Source: Magnetococcales bacterium WMHbinv6 (GTDB taxonomy: Bacteria > Pseudomonadota > Magnetococcia > Magnetococcales > Magnetaquicoccaceae). Taken from it: a DNA stretch of 64,000 nucleotides. The number at the start of each line of letters is the position of its first letter. Positions within the stretch are counted from its first letter, which is position 1. The stretch is from positions 1 to 64,000 of the forward strand of contig PDZV01000016.1 in NCBI GenBank assembly GCA_002753135.1, read 5' to 3'. The notes under the pieces were generated by a model that worked only from the letters and a program-made list of their open reading frames with translations, did no database searches and was not told where the DNA came from. The position numbers were made by a program, and so were the translations under genes. Shown one piece after another: positions 1-8,700 of this stretch.

Positions 1-432
1 GATCATTACAGCGTGTACCAGAAAAAATCGCCGGATTTTTCAGACACCCTGAAACCCTCTACGCTGCACATATCAATGTCGGCTAAACAATGCACTGATT
101 AGTAACTATAATCAATTGCCGGAACACAACTCATGATATAAAATATATAATATTTATTAGTGGTGATTGTATTTGAAAAAATTACCATTTTCAAGCATTA
201 TTTTTGCATATGACTTTTTTCTTTGCAATCATCAAACACAACAGTTTGATATGCTCTATATAATTCATCATTAACTCTAATTTTATTAATAATTTGAAGA
301 TAACCGATCTGTTTGGCTGATTGAGACTAAAGAGACACTGGAAATAGCTATTATAGCAGTAAAATTTATCGAATAATCAGAAGCTATAATACAAACTTTG
401 GTCAATAAAATTAGTTATCTATCGCGGGCGCG
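1..432. other. AT-rich stretch without a recognisable gene
   Basis: About 430 bases are clearly richer in A and T than the rest of the window, with runs such as aatatataatatttatt near 140-160. I see no credible open reading frame with a ribosome binding site, no RNA gene and no transposon end. The compositional break at about 425-433 coincides with the start of the degenerate universal-stress fragment. I infer an accessory or acquired origin. Confidence 0.5.
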
Positions 433-562
433 TAAAATCGGTACGCAGGCGTAGCGTAGCAGTTGGGGCGTCTTCAGGTGGCGCGGGGGCCTTCCACCAC
501 TTTGGGACGCCGGGAGCCGATTACCAGCGCACGGGTGGTGGTGGGTGTCGGTGTGCAGGGTG
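433..562 (-). pseudogene. Remnant of a universal stress protein gene (C-terminal end only)
   Basis: This stretch aligns almost without gaps, at roughly 80 percent identity by eye, to 2196-2319, the 3' part of the intact universal stress gene on the same strand. Read on the minus strand it still encodes RALVIGSRRPK, the ATP-loop region, but then meets stop codons. The upstream sequence (563 onward) does not resemble the rest of the intact gene, so only the C-terminal third exists here. It is a decayed partial duplicate. The nucleotidyltransferase module lies between the two copies. Confidence 0.65.
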
Positions 563-988
563 GATGGTCAAGAAAGCCGCCTTGTCAATTGATTGAGGTG
601 CGCGGAGAAATCACCGGTTACGATTGCGCAGATATTCTGCGGCGCGTTGTGCATGAGCTGCGGCGATGAAAATGGCGCGTTTGCCGCTTTTGAGAACGAT
701 GATCCAGTTACCAATGCAGGCGGCACGAGGTTCAACACATGGGACGTGGCCGATTTGAGCGGAATACACAGGGTGAAGATCAACGCGAGGAAAAAAAGCG
801 GGGCGGGCAGTAGGGAGAGAGAAAAGAGTCGTGCCGATAACTTTGAGGGCTGCAACCAACATCGCGAAGAAAGGGCAATTGGCATCAAGATGGTGCATCC
901 ATCTGTGCAAAAACGGACAAGATGATTTTTTGCTCACCAACTGCTACACTGTCAGCGTATCCCCCTGCGATTGTAAAAAGGACACGAC
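563..988. other. Unassigned stretch between the usp remnant and the nucleotidyltransferase module
   Basis: Several overlapping open frames exist on both strands (for example 593-925 plus and 611-940 minus). None has a convincing ribosome binding site or a recognisable domain. The minus-strand frame ends with a short plausible piece (GNWIIVLKSGKRAIFIAAA) that could be the tail of a lost gene. The last 50 bases probably carry the promoter of the downstream pair. I see nothing else. Confidence 0.4.
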
Positions 989-1237
989 ATGGACCAACGC
1001 AGCTTTGAGCAACTGAAAGCACTTGGCGCTGGGCGCGTTGCACCAGACGAGGTGGCTTGTTTATATCATCAAGCCTTTCAACAATTCGGCAGTCAGTCTC
1101 TCTGGAGTCGAAAACCGAGTGAGAAACCGACGATTGCCCAAGCCCTGGTCATCTCGAACTGCCTGCGTCACGAAGGCAACCTGACAAGCCGTGCTTTTGC
1201 CGCGCAAATTGAAGAGGCGTGCCGTGCCGCTCTCTAA
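989..1237 (+). CDS. Small hypothetical protein paired with a nucleotidyltransferase
   Basis: This 82-residue soluble, helix-rich protein has no assignable domain. It has no signal peptide or membrane segment. Its gene overlaps the start of the next gene, which is the layout of translationally coupled two-gene modules such as antitoxin-toxin pairs. Small proteins of this general look (a conserved LYHQAF..FG...LWS motif at about 27-41, then a helical C-terminus) are, from my recollection, often found in front of AbiEii-like nucleotidyltransferases. I infer a partner or antitoxin role. The ATG follows aaaaggacacgac, a plausible ribosome binding site. Confidence 0.55.
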   Translation: MDQRSFEQLKALGAGRVAPDEVACLYHQAFQQFGSQSLWSRKPSEKPTIAQALVISNCLRHEGNLTSRAFAAQIEEACRAAL

Positions 1238-2042
1238 ATTGCAACACGACATTCTTGTCCTTTTGGCCGCCCACAGGAATCCAGATAGTTATGTCGCCGG
1301 GGCAAGCGCATTGAATCGGCACGGTCCTCGTTTTTCCAACGATATCGATATTTTTCACGATCACGAAGAGGCCGTTTCTCTGGCTGCCGAAGCTGACTCA
1401 CACCAATTAATAGAGCATGGTTTTTCCATTCAATGGCTGCGGCGTTATCCAGGCTTGCAAGCTGCTGTGGTGGCACGGCATGAAGAAACGACAAAGCTGG
1501 AATGGGTTCGGGATAGCGATTTCCGCTTCTTTCCAATCGTTGCGGATGAACTGTTCGGATACCGTCTGCATATCATCGACCTGGCCACCAACAAGGCCCT
1601 GGCAGCAGCTGGCCGTCGTGAACCACGGGATGTCTTGGACCTCCTCTATATCCACGAAAATCATCTGCCTCTTGGTGCCGTAATCTGGGCGGCGGTTGCC
1701 AAAGACCCAGGATATTCGCCAGAAAGCCTGATAACGGAAATTCGTCGCAACGCCCGTTACCTGGCAGATGACTATGCCGATTTGTCCCTGGTCGAACCTG
1801 TTGACGCTGCCGCCGTGTCGCAAACCTTGCGAAAAACCCTTAATGAGGCCGACGCGTTTGTGCAGGCAATGCCAATTGGCAAAGAAGGGTTGCTGTTTCT
1901 GAAAAACGGTAAACCAGTTCTGCCACAACCAGATCATTTGACCGCCTATGAGGAACATGCCGGAAAACGACGAGGTTTGTGGCCGTCATCACCAGACATA
2001 TCGACGGCCATGGTGGAACGCTACAGGAGGCCGAAGCCTTAA
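1224..2042 (+). CDS. Nucleotidyltransferase of the AbiEii/AbiGii-like superfamily
   Basis: The protein has about 272 residues. Near the N-terminus it has the nucleotidyltransferase signature: a GAS turn (AGASALNRHG) followed by ND-I-DIF, supplying the two metal-binding aspartates. A later basic/acidic segment (AAAGRREPRDVLDLLYI) is typical of AbiEii-type enzymes. In known type IV systems such proteins transfer nucleotides to tRNA or other targets and act as toxins; others are orphan enzymes. I chose the GTG at 1224 because aagagg lies 6-7 bases upstream. An in-frame ATG at 1191 would extend it by 11 residues inside the preceding gene. The module lies between a usp remnant and an intact usp gene, suggesting insertion. 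The substrate is unknown. Confidence 0.68.
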   Translation: MPLSKLQHDILVLLAAHRNPDSYVAGASALNRHGPRFSNDIDIFHDHEEAVSLAAEADSHQLIEHGFSIQWLRRYPGLQAAVVARHEETTKLEWVRDSDFRFFPIVADELFGYRLHIIDLATNKALAAAGRREPRDVLDLLYIHENHLPLGAVIWAAVAKDPGYSPESLITEIRRNARYLADDYADLSLVEPVDAAAVSQTLRKTLNEADAFVQAMPIGKEGLLFLKNGKPVLPQPDHLTAYEEHAGKRRGLWPSSPDISTAMVERYRRPKP

Positions 2043-2153
2043 CCCGTTATGGCTACAGTATTCCCGGATTGGGTTGCTGCTATCGTGGCACTTTGTCCAG
2101 ATAAATTTCAGGCTCCCTTGCATACGCTGTTGCTCAGTAAAGCTGACTGGTCG

Positions 2154-2657
2154 TTACTGCACCACAGAACTTTCCACCCACCCCCACGGAGCGAGTAAAA
2201 TCGGTACGCGGGCCTGGCGCAGCAGTTGCGACATCTCCAGGTGGCTGCGGTAGCCTGCCACCCCTTTGGGGCGACGGGAGCCGATTACCAGCGCACGGGG
2301 GGTTTCGCTGTGCAGGGTGTGCAGCAGGCAGGCGGTGGGTTCGCCAATCTGCAGCAGAAAACGATAGCGCAGCCCCTGCGCCAGGCAGCGTTGTTGGAGT
2401 GCCTGTTGCTGTTGCTCTATTTCCCTGCTGAGGGTCTGTTCCAGATAGGTAGCGAAGGTGGCGCGGGTGGCGGCGCTGTTGAGCCAATCATCACCCATCA
2501 TGTCACGCCAAAAGGAGGGTAATACCCACAGATGCACAATATCGCACTGCCAGGCCCGCGCCATGGCCCAGGCCAAAGGCTCGGCGGCACAGGCACCCGG
2601 GGTGCCGTGATGGGCCAGAAGCAGAGAGGCAGCTCCTGGCCCGCTTGATTCAACCAT
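2154..2657 (-). CDS. Universal stress protein family, single domain
   Basis: The protein has about 167 residues and begins MVESSGPG. The UspA fold is visible in order: N-terminal strand ASLLLAHHGTPG, a middle acidic/helical region, the strand ALVIGSRR followed by a short basic loop (PKGVAGYRSHLEMSQLL), and the terminal strand VPILLAPWG. UspA proteins are small cytoplasmic dimers that often bind ATP and help survival under stress. The ATG overlaps the stop of the upstream 43-residue membrane peptide by 8 bases, so the two are probably translationally coupled. It ends the operon that starts with the YeiH-type transporter. A decayed copy of its 3' end lies at 433-562. Confidence 0.75.
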   Translation of the reverse strand: MVESSGPGAASLLLAHHGTPGACAAEPLAWAMARAWQCDIVHLWVLPSFWRDMMGDDWLNSAATRATFATYLEQTLSREIEQQQQALQQRCLAQGLRYRFLLQIGEPTACLLHTLHSETPRALVIGSRRPKGVAGYRSHLEMSQLLRQARVPILLAPWGWVESSVVQ

Positions 2658-2781
2658 GCCCGACAACCAGCAACACACCCAGGGCAATCAGCAAGGCGGC
2701 AAGCAGGGCGGCCACATCTTCCATACGGTCGGTGCGAAAAATTGACAAGGGTGAACCCCGGTCAAACCGTTTCTCTTCCAT
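2650..2781 (-). CDS. 43-residue single-pass membrane peptide in the yeiH-usp operon
   Basis: The peptide has a hydrophilic start (MEEKRFDRGSPL) and one strong hydrophobic segment at about residues 20-40 (AALLAALLIALGVLLVV). A very good ribosome binding site (ggggggagaag) precedes the ATG. The gene starts 13 bases after the transporter stop and overlaps the start of the stress-protein gene by 8 bases. Placement, strong translation signals and composition argue that it is real despite its length. I infer an accessory peptide of the adjacent transporter; the function is unknown. Confidence 0.6.
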   Translation of the reverse strand: MEEKRFDRGSPLSIFRTDRMEDVAALLAALLIALGVLLVVGHG

Positions 2782-2794
2782 GCGCTTCTCCCCC

Positions 2795-4480
2795 CTACAC
2801 CGATTTGGAAATAAACAACAGAACCACCAACAGGGAACCAACCGCCTTCAGGGTGCCCACCACGGAACCGATCACCAACGGCTTGCCGCCAGCCTGTTTG
2901 ATCGCCTGACCGGTAATCTGCATCCCCAGACCGATCAAGCCAAAGGCAAAGAGCCAGGCAATCCAATCACGATAGGCACGAATCACCGGCGAATCATGCC
3001 AGGCGGCTTTGTGGGCGTTTTCCAGAATCCCTTTGACCGCTTTATCCAGATCAGCCATCTTGCCCACCGCTTTCAGGAGATTATCCTGGTCACGGGAGGT
3101 CAGTTTACGGTTGCTGATCAAATCCTGCAGCGCTTTCTGCTCGTCTGGAGTGCGCATTTTGCTCGATACACCCTCCAGCAGCTTGACCTGTTTGGGCTTG
3201 AGCAGTTTTTCCTCCTTGACCTTATCGCCGCTAAAATATTTACCCTGATAGTGATCCGCCGGGGCAAACAGACCGAGCGAGCTGAGAATAAACAGCAGGA
3301 TAAAACCGAGAACAAAAACAGGAAATTTGCTGATCAACACGTGGCCAATGTCCACCTTGGTGGCATTCTCTTCATTTTTGACATACCAGGTTGCCAGCCA
3401 TAAAACGATGATTGGCAAAAAGAGGACGCGGGTGATATTGAAAATTTCCGCCACTTTCAGCGTTTCCACCCCTTCCGGATCAAAGGCCAGGGCCGCTCCG
3501 GCCACCTGTGCAGAGTTGAGAATACCGGTCCCGGCCCAGGCACCAAACTGCACCGGCGTCATCTCAAACAGGTGGCCGATGGTGGGAAAAACAAACATGC
3601 ACATCACGCCCCAGGCGAGAATGGTACCGATGGTATAGGCAATTTCTGAGGCCTTGGCCTGCACCACCGGCGAAGCGGCCACGGTCGCCGAAACACCGCA
3701 CACCCCCATGCCAGCGGAAAGTACACCGGTCATCGAGTTGCCCGCCTGCATGCGCCGTCCCATGAACAGCACCACACCGACCGAACCAAGGACAAAAATG
3801 GCGATCAGCACCACGCTCAAAGCTCCCAATTGGGCCAATTCGGCGGCACTGTAGAGCGTTCCCAACAGGATGACACCGCTTTTCAGCAACAGACGCGACA
3901 AGCGGACACCATTGGCAGCCCACACCGGCACTTTCAGCACGTTGACCACAAAAATACCGGCCAAAATGCCCAACACCACATAGTTGAGGTTGAAAATTTT
4001 GGCAAAATCCCAGGAGAGAATCCCGGCCTCCTTGACCGCCTTGCCCCAGTTGGCAAACAGAGGATCAAGCCCCCAGCGCACCACAAAAGCGATGCTGGCA
4101 ATCAAGGCGAGACCAGGCACGGTGCCGACCAGATAGTCCAGATTGCCGGGTTTGGCAGGCCAGAGCAGGATAAAAACACCAATAACGGTAAACAGGCCAC
4201 CAAACAGAAAGGAGAGTTTGCTTTGAAAGGCTTTTTCCTGATCAAATTTGGAATGGGGCCGCTTCAGCGTTGGTGCCGGTTGATTGTCGGCCTTGGCCTG
4301 TTCGCTGGCAACACGCTGTTCCGCCTCCCATTTTTCTTTGACCGCAATATGGTCTTTATAGGCCCCGGGTTGCAGTCGCGCTTGCAGGTCATCGATGACA
4401 CCCAACTGATTCAAACCACCCCACAAGAGAATCAACAGGCCCATGATCAACAGAGCTGGTGATTTATGGGTATAGATCAT
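2795..4480 (-). CDS. YeiH-type (UPF0324) putative sulfate exporter family membrane protein
   Basis: This 561-residue multi-pass protein has about 11-12 hydrophobic segments. The family hallmark is the run GVLSAGMGVCGVSATVAASP with the following WAGTGILNSAQVAGAA. YeiH/YadS-family proteins are inner-membrane transporters, proposed to export sulfate or related anions; the substrate is not proven. It is longer than typical members (about 340 residues), with a charged soluble insert at about residues 30-75 and another at about 405-500. The ATG at 4480 is chosen over the TTG at 4489 because aagga lies 9 bases before the ATG and directly abuts the TTG. It is the first gene of a three-gene operon with the small membrane peptide and the stress protein. 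Confidence 0.8.
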   Translation of the reverse strand: MIYTHKSPALLIMGLLILLWGGLNQLGVIDDLQARLQPGAYKDHIAVKEKWEAEQRVASEQAKADNQPAPTLKRPHSKFDQEKAFQSKLSFLFGGLFTVIGVFILLWPAKPGNLDYLVGTVPGLALIASIAFVVRWGLDPLFANWGKAVKEAGILSWDFAKIFNLNYVVLGILAGIFVVNVLKVPVWAANGVRLSRLLLKSGVILLGTLYSAAELAQLGALSVVLIAIFVLGSVGVVLFMGRRMQAGNSMTGVLSAGMGVCGVSATVAASPVVQAKASEIAYTIGTILAWGVMCMFVFPTIGHLFEMTPVQFGAWAGTGILNSAQVAGAALAFDPEGVETLKVAEIFNITRVLFLPIIVLWLATWYVKNEENATKVDIGHVLISKFPVFVLGFILLFILSSLGLFAPADHYQGKYFSGDKVKEEKLLKPKQVKLLEGVSSKMRTPDEQKALQDLISNRKLTSRDQDNLLKAVGKMADLDKAVKGILENAHKAAWHDSPVIRAYRDWIAWLFAFGLIGLGMQITGQAIKQAGGKPLVIGSVVGTLKAVGSLLVVLLFISKSV

Positions 4481-4775
4481 GGTTGACAATCCTTGCTGGC
4501 AAAAAGGGTTGACGCTTTTGACACATAACCGGTCGCTATGATAAGTCTTTTATCTGCTTAACGCAACCTTAACCTGGCGCAAAAAAGGAGACGCTCCACA
4601 TACCTGCTATCAGGATGATCTAACGGATTTTATTGGCCATAATCAGAAAAAAACTGCTGAATTCCTTCACATGCCCTTATTGCCGCAAGCTTGCTATACT
4701 CTTTCCATGTTGCGCGGCAATGTCGCCGGTTGGCGTGATCAACCAACCGGTATTTCTGCAGGGGAGTGACAAGCA

Positions 4776-5120
4776 ATGAATGGAACAGATTTGTATTTGG
4801 AAGTCAGAGGGGCTGCCGCGCGGATCAAGTTGGCCGCTTCCACCCTGGCTAAAATGCGTACTTACGGCAACGGCCCACGTTATGCCAAAGTGGGTGGCAA
4901 AATCTTGTATAAGGTCAGCGATCTGGATACCTGGATCGAGTCACGTTTCATCCACTCAACCGCCGACACGCCCATTGGCCACAGCTTGAGCCGCAAACCC
5001 ACGAATTATCAAAAAAAACAACCCCAGAGCGCGCAGCAGAGCGCTCAGAGTGGCACCGCAGGCAGCGCCCCGCCAGCTTCTCTTGACATCTCGGTCAACA
5101 GGGATCCCAGCGACCCCTGA
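4776..5120 (+). CDS. Small helix-turn-helix protein of the MerR/excisionase-like (HTH_17) type
   Basis: The protein has 114 residues. Residues 8-50 look like the winged-helix domain of excisionases and MerR-like proteins: LAASTLAKMRTYGNGPRYAK followed by VGGKILYKVSDLDTWIESR. The C-terminal half is a low-complexity Gln/Ser/Ala/Pro tail. It has a clear ribosome binding site (gggga, 12 bases upstream) and stands alone, transcribed away from the YeiH operon. A strong stem-loop follows the stop directly. Such proteins can be phage-type excision factors or small repressors. No integrase lies beside it, so I only claim DNA binding. Confidence 0.7.
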   Translation: MNGTDLYLEVRGAAARIKLAASTLAKMRTYGNGPRYAKVGGKILYKVSDLDTWIESRFIHSTADTPIGHSLSRKPTNYQKKQPQSAQQSAQSGTAGSAPPASLDISVNRDPSDP

Positions 5121-5126
5121 GGCAAA

Positions 5127-5163
5127 CAACGGTTGGGTTTGCCAGCGGCAGACCCAACCGTTG
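5127..5163 (+). terminator. Stem-loop after the helix-turn-helix gene
   Basis: A 17-base-pair stem (one G-T pair) closes a three-base loop: caacggttgggtttgcc / ggcagacccaaccgttg. It starts 6 bases after the upstream stop codon, as terminators do, but no T-run follows, so it may be a factor-dependent terminator or an RNA-stability element. It lies between convergent genes and could serve both. Confidence 0.55.
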
Positions 5164-5235
5164 CCAACTGTCGCAGGCAATGCAAAGGCCACCGGGTTGC
5201 GTTGACTCCATCAGTACGCAGCACCAGCACAACGG

Positions 5236-5643
5236 TCACCCTTCTGCCGTTTGTTGGCTTGCGGACAGGGCCAAGGCCGCCTGCACGGCGGTCAGCAACT
5301 GTTCACGAGAAAACGGTTTGCGCAACACCTGGCTGGCTCCAAACAGTTTGGCAACCGCCAGCAACTCCTGCACCTGCAACACATGGTAGTTGCCACCCCC
5401 GGTCATCGCAACGACCACCTGTTGGGCAAAGGCCCGGCGAATGGCGGCAATCGTTTCAATCCCATCCCGCTCCGGCATCAATATATCACACAACACCACA
5501 TCCCACGGCCCCTGCTCCTGCAACTGGCACAACGCCTCATTACCGTTGCTGGCCACACCGACCTGATACCCTGCATCCTGCAACATCATGCCCAACAATT
5601 TCTGTAACGGCAAATCATCATCTACCAGCAAAATCCGTTTCAT
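5236..5643 (-). CDS. Single-domain response regulator (receiver only)
   Basis: The 135-residue protein is one receiver domain: the acidic pair VDDD at 8-10, the phospho-acceptor aspartate at 53 (LCDILMP), the switch threonine in MTGG, and the lysine in RKPF. There is no output domain, so it works as a CheY-like or phosphorelay intermediate. A good ribosome binding site (ggaggg) precedes the ATG. It lies 97 bases downstream of the large hybrid kinase on the same strand, so that kinase is its likely phosphodonor. Confidence 0.88.
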   Translation of the reverse strand: MKRILLVDDDLPLQKLLGMMLQDAGYQVGVASNGNEALCQLQEQGPWDVVLCDILMPERDGIETIAAIRRAFAQQVVVAMTGGGNYHVLQVQELLAVAKLFGASQVLRKPFSREQLLTAVQAALALSASQQTAEG

Positions 5644-5740
5644 ACACCCTCCATGTCACGATGAATCTCTTGCGTACCATCATGGCGCAAAGAGGGGCAA
5701 AAGGGCAATCAAAAAATCGCAAAATTTGCTTACTGTGAAA

Positions 5741-8700
5741 TTATTCCCCATACGTTTTCTTTGTCTGACGCAACAACTCCTGCAACACAGTGCCGAGTGT
5801 GGCCAATGGGACCGGCTTGTACAAAACGGCATCGGTAAAACGTGCCCTCTCTTTTTCTGGAATGGTGCCACTACCCATACCGGTACAGAGCAAAACCGGC
5901 AGGTCGGCACGCATGGATTTGACCCGTGCCGCCAACTCCAGACCGGAGATGCCCGGCATGGCCTGATCGGTAATCAGGGCGGCATAGGCCGATGGCTGGC
6001 GGGAAAGGTGCAACAAAGCCGATTGCGCATCACCAACGGCGGTTACCTGGTAACCGGCTGTGGTGAGCATTTGCTCGTATATTTTCAAAATCTGCTCTTC
6101 ATCATCCACCACCAGCAATTGACCGGCACCGGAAGCGCAAACAGCCACCTCTTGTTGCGGGTCGGTGCCATACCCCTCCTCCACCAGCAACGGCAGATAG
6201 ACCATAAACAGACTGCCCTTGCCGGGGAAACTCTCCACATGAATTGCCCCGTGATGGCCGCTGACAATGCCATGCACAACCGATAACCCTAAACCGGTTC
6301 CCTTGCCAATATCCTTGGTGGTGTAAAACGGTTCAAAAATATGCTCCAACACCTCTTGACACATCCCTTCACCACTATCCTGCACCTGCAAACAGGCATA
6401 GTGACCGCTGGGCAAGGCCAGATTTTGCCCCTCTTCCCGGTTCAGAGTCACCCGATCCAGCGTCACAGTGATGCGACCCTGCTCCGCACGAATGGCCTGC
6501 CAGGCATTGGTACAAAGATTCAACAACAACTGGTTCATCTGCCCGGCATCACCCATGATCGACAGCGTGTTGTCACGAATCCGCATATTGACGTGGATGG
6601 AAGGGGGAATGCTGTGCCGCAAAAAGCCCTCCACTTCGCGCATAATGGCCGCCAATACCACCCTGCCATGTTCACCATTTTTTTTGCGGCTGAACATCAA
6701 CAATTGATCAACCAGCCCTTTGGCCCGGTCTCCGGCTTGACGAATTTCGCCCAGGCAGGCATAAATCTCATCGGGTTCCTTGTTTTTGCGCTGGGCCAAT
6801 TCGGCATAGCCGAGAATAATTCCTAAAATATTGTTGAAATCATGGGCGATTCCAGCACTCAGGGTACCGATTGCCTCCATTTTGATGGCATGTTGCAGCT
6901 GCCGCTCCAGCTCAAAACGGTCCCAGGCGATGGCAAAAATATCGGCGATCCAGGTCAATATTTCCACCTGAAGCGGCGTATAGGCTTGTGGTGCATCCAA
7001 TACTGCCAATTCGGCAATCACCTGTTCACCACGCAACACCGGAACCAGCAACAGACTCTGACAGGTAAACACCGGGAGCGTGTGACCATAAAAATGGTCA
7101 AACTGTTGTGGCGCATTGTACAACTGCGCCCGCCTTTGACGAATTGCCTCCCCCCAGGGCGGCGCATGGTTGCTGAAACGCACCGTCTCATCGTTCGTGG
7201 ACCCTGCCAGCCCCAACCAGCCTTGATCCAAAACCATGTTGACCAGATCCCCTCGGTAAGGATCCACCACATTGACATAGCCATAGGGACTGCGGGTAAT
7301 TTTTTTGCAACTGGCCAACACCATGGCACATAACATCGGCAAGGTGGTGTTGCGCGCCTCCAACAACTCTTTGCCCAATTGCGCCAGTTGTTGATGCACC
7401 TCTTTTTCGTAACGTATGCGCTCCTCTTCCTGCTTGCGTTGGCTCATATCCCGGGAAAAGGCCACAATGCTTCCCCCCATAACTGGCAAGACAGCAGTGG
7501 TAATCTCCACCGGCCAACGTTCGCCTGTCTTGGTGTAGTGCCAGGTTTCAAAACAATCACCACCTTGACCGAGAATCCGTTCGATATGGTGCCGGGTATC
7601 GGTTTCATTTTCCATGGCTTCCAACATGGTCACCGACATGTCGAGCAGCTCCTGGCGCGAATAACCGGAACGGCGCAGGTAAGCGGCGTTGACATCGATA
7701 ATTTTTCCGCTGCGGTCCACCGTCCAATAGCCATCCTGCAGCGTCTCCAGCATGACACGATACTGGGCATCTTTTTCGTCGATGGCTGCTTCCAATTGTT
7801 TGAAACGGGCGACATTGCGGAAAACACCCAAAACCACCGCCCGATCTTCCAGGGAGATGGTACAACCACTGATCTCTACCGGAATTCTCTGCCCGTCGGC
7901 CCGCACCACATGCGTTTGCACCGGTTCGGCAAAGTCAGCGGCATGCCGCAATTGGTGATTGGCAAAAGCCTCTCTGACCTCCTGTTCCGCTTCCGGGGGA
8001 TGCAGAACACTCTGGTGCAAGCCGATCAGCGCTTCCAACGGACGGCCCAACAATCGCGATGCCTGTTGATTGGCGTCAACTATCACGCCGCTTGCGGCAT
8101 CGGCTACAAAAATGGCATCGGGTGCTGATGCAAATAAGGCCTGATAATGCTGCTGACTTTCGCACAGGGCTTTTTCGGCAACGGTGCGATCCGTGATGTC
8201 GAACAGGGTGACCAAATGCATATCCGCAAAAGAACCACTCAGAGAGGCGGCACTGACAATGACCGTCCGTTCGCCGCCATTTTGCGCACGAATCCGTACT
8301 TCCACCGCTTCAAATGGTTGCCCGGACTGTTGTGCGCGTAACAGGTGTTCCTGCCACTCTTGAGCAACCTGTTGTCGGTAAAGCGGATCCGGGTAGGCCA
8401 ATGGCCACCACGCCTCCAAGGTGGGAATATCCTCCAACTGATAGCCAAACGTGCGCACAAACGCCGGATTGACAGAGACAATGCGCCCGTGCGCATCATT
8501 CAAGGCCATCGCTACCGGTGAGGCATCGATAATGGCCCGCACCAGAGCCAGATTGTGCTGCAGGCTCTCTTCCAACGCCTTGCGTTCGGTAATATCCTGC
8601 ACGGTGCCGATCAATATCGCGCCATCTTCGGCATGTTGCTTGAGCGTGGCTTGCGCCCGCACCCAACGACGTTGACCATGCACCCAAATACGGTGTTCCA

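Noticed and set aside
593-925. 110-codon plus-strand frame before the nucleotidyltransferase module
   Set aside because: No ribosome binding site, charged low-information composition, and three overlapping frames compete; not enough to call a gene.
4776-5120. Excisionase of a prophage
   Set aside because: The fold fits, but no integrase, phage gene or attachment repeat is nearby, so only DNA binding is claimed.
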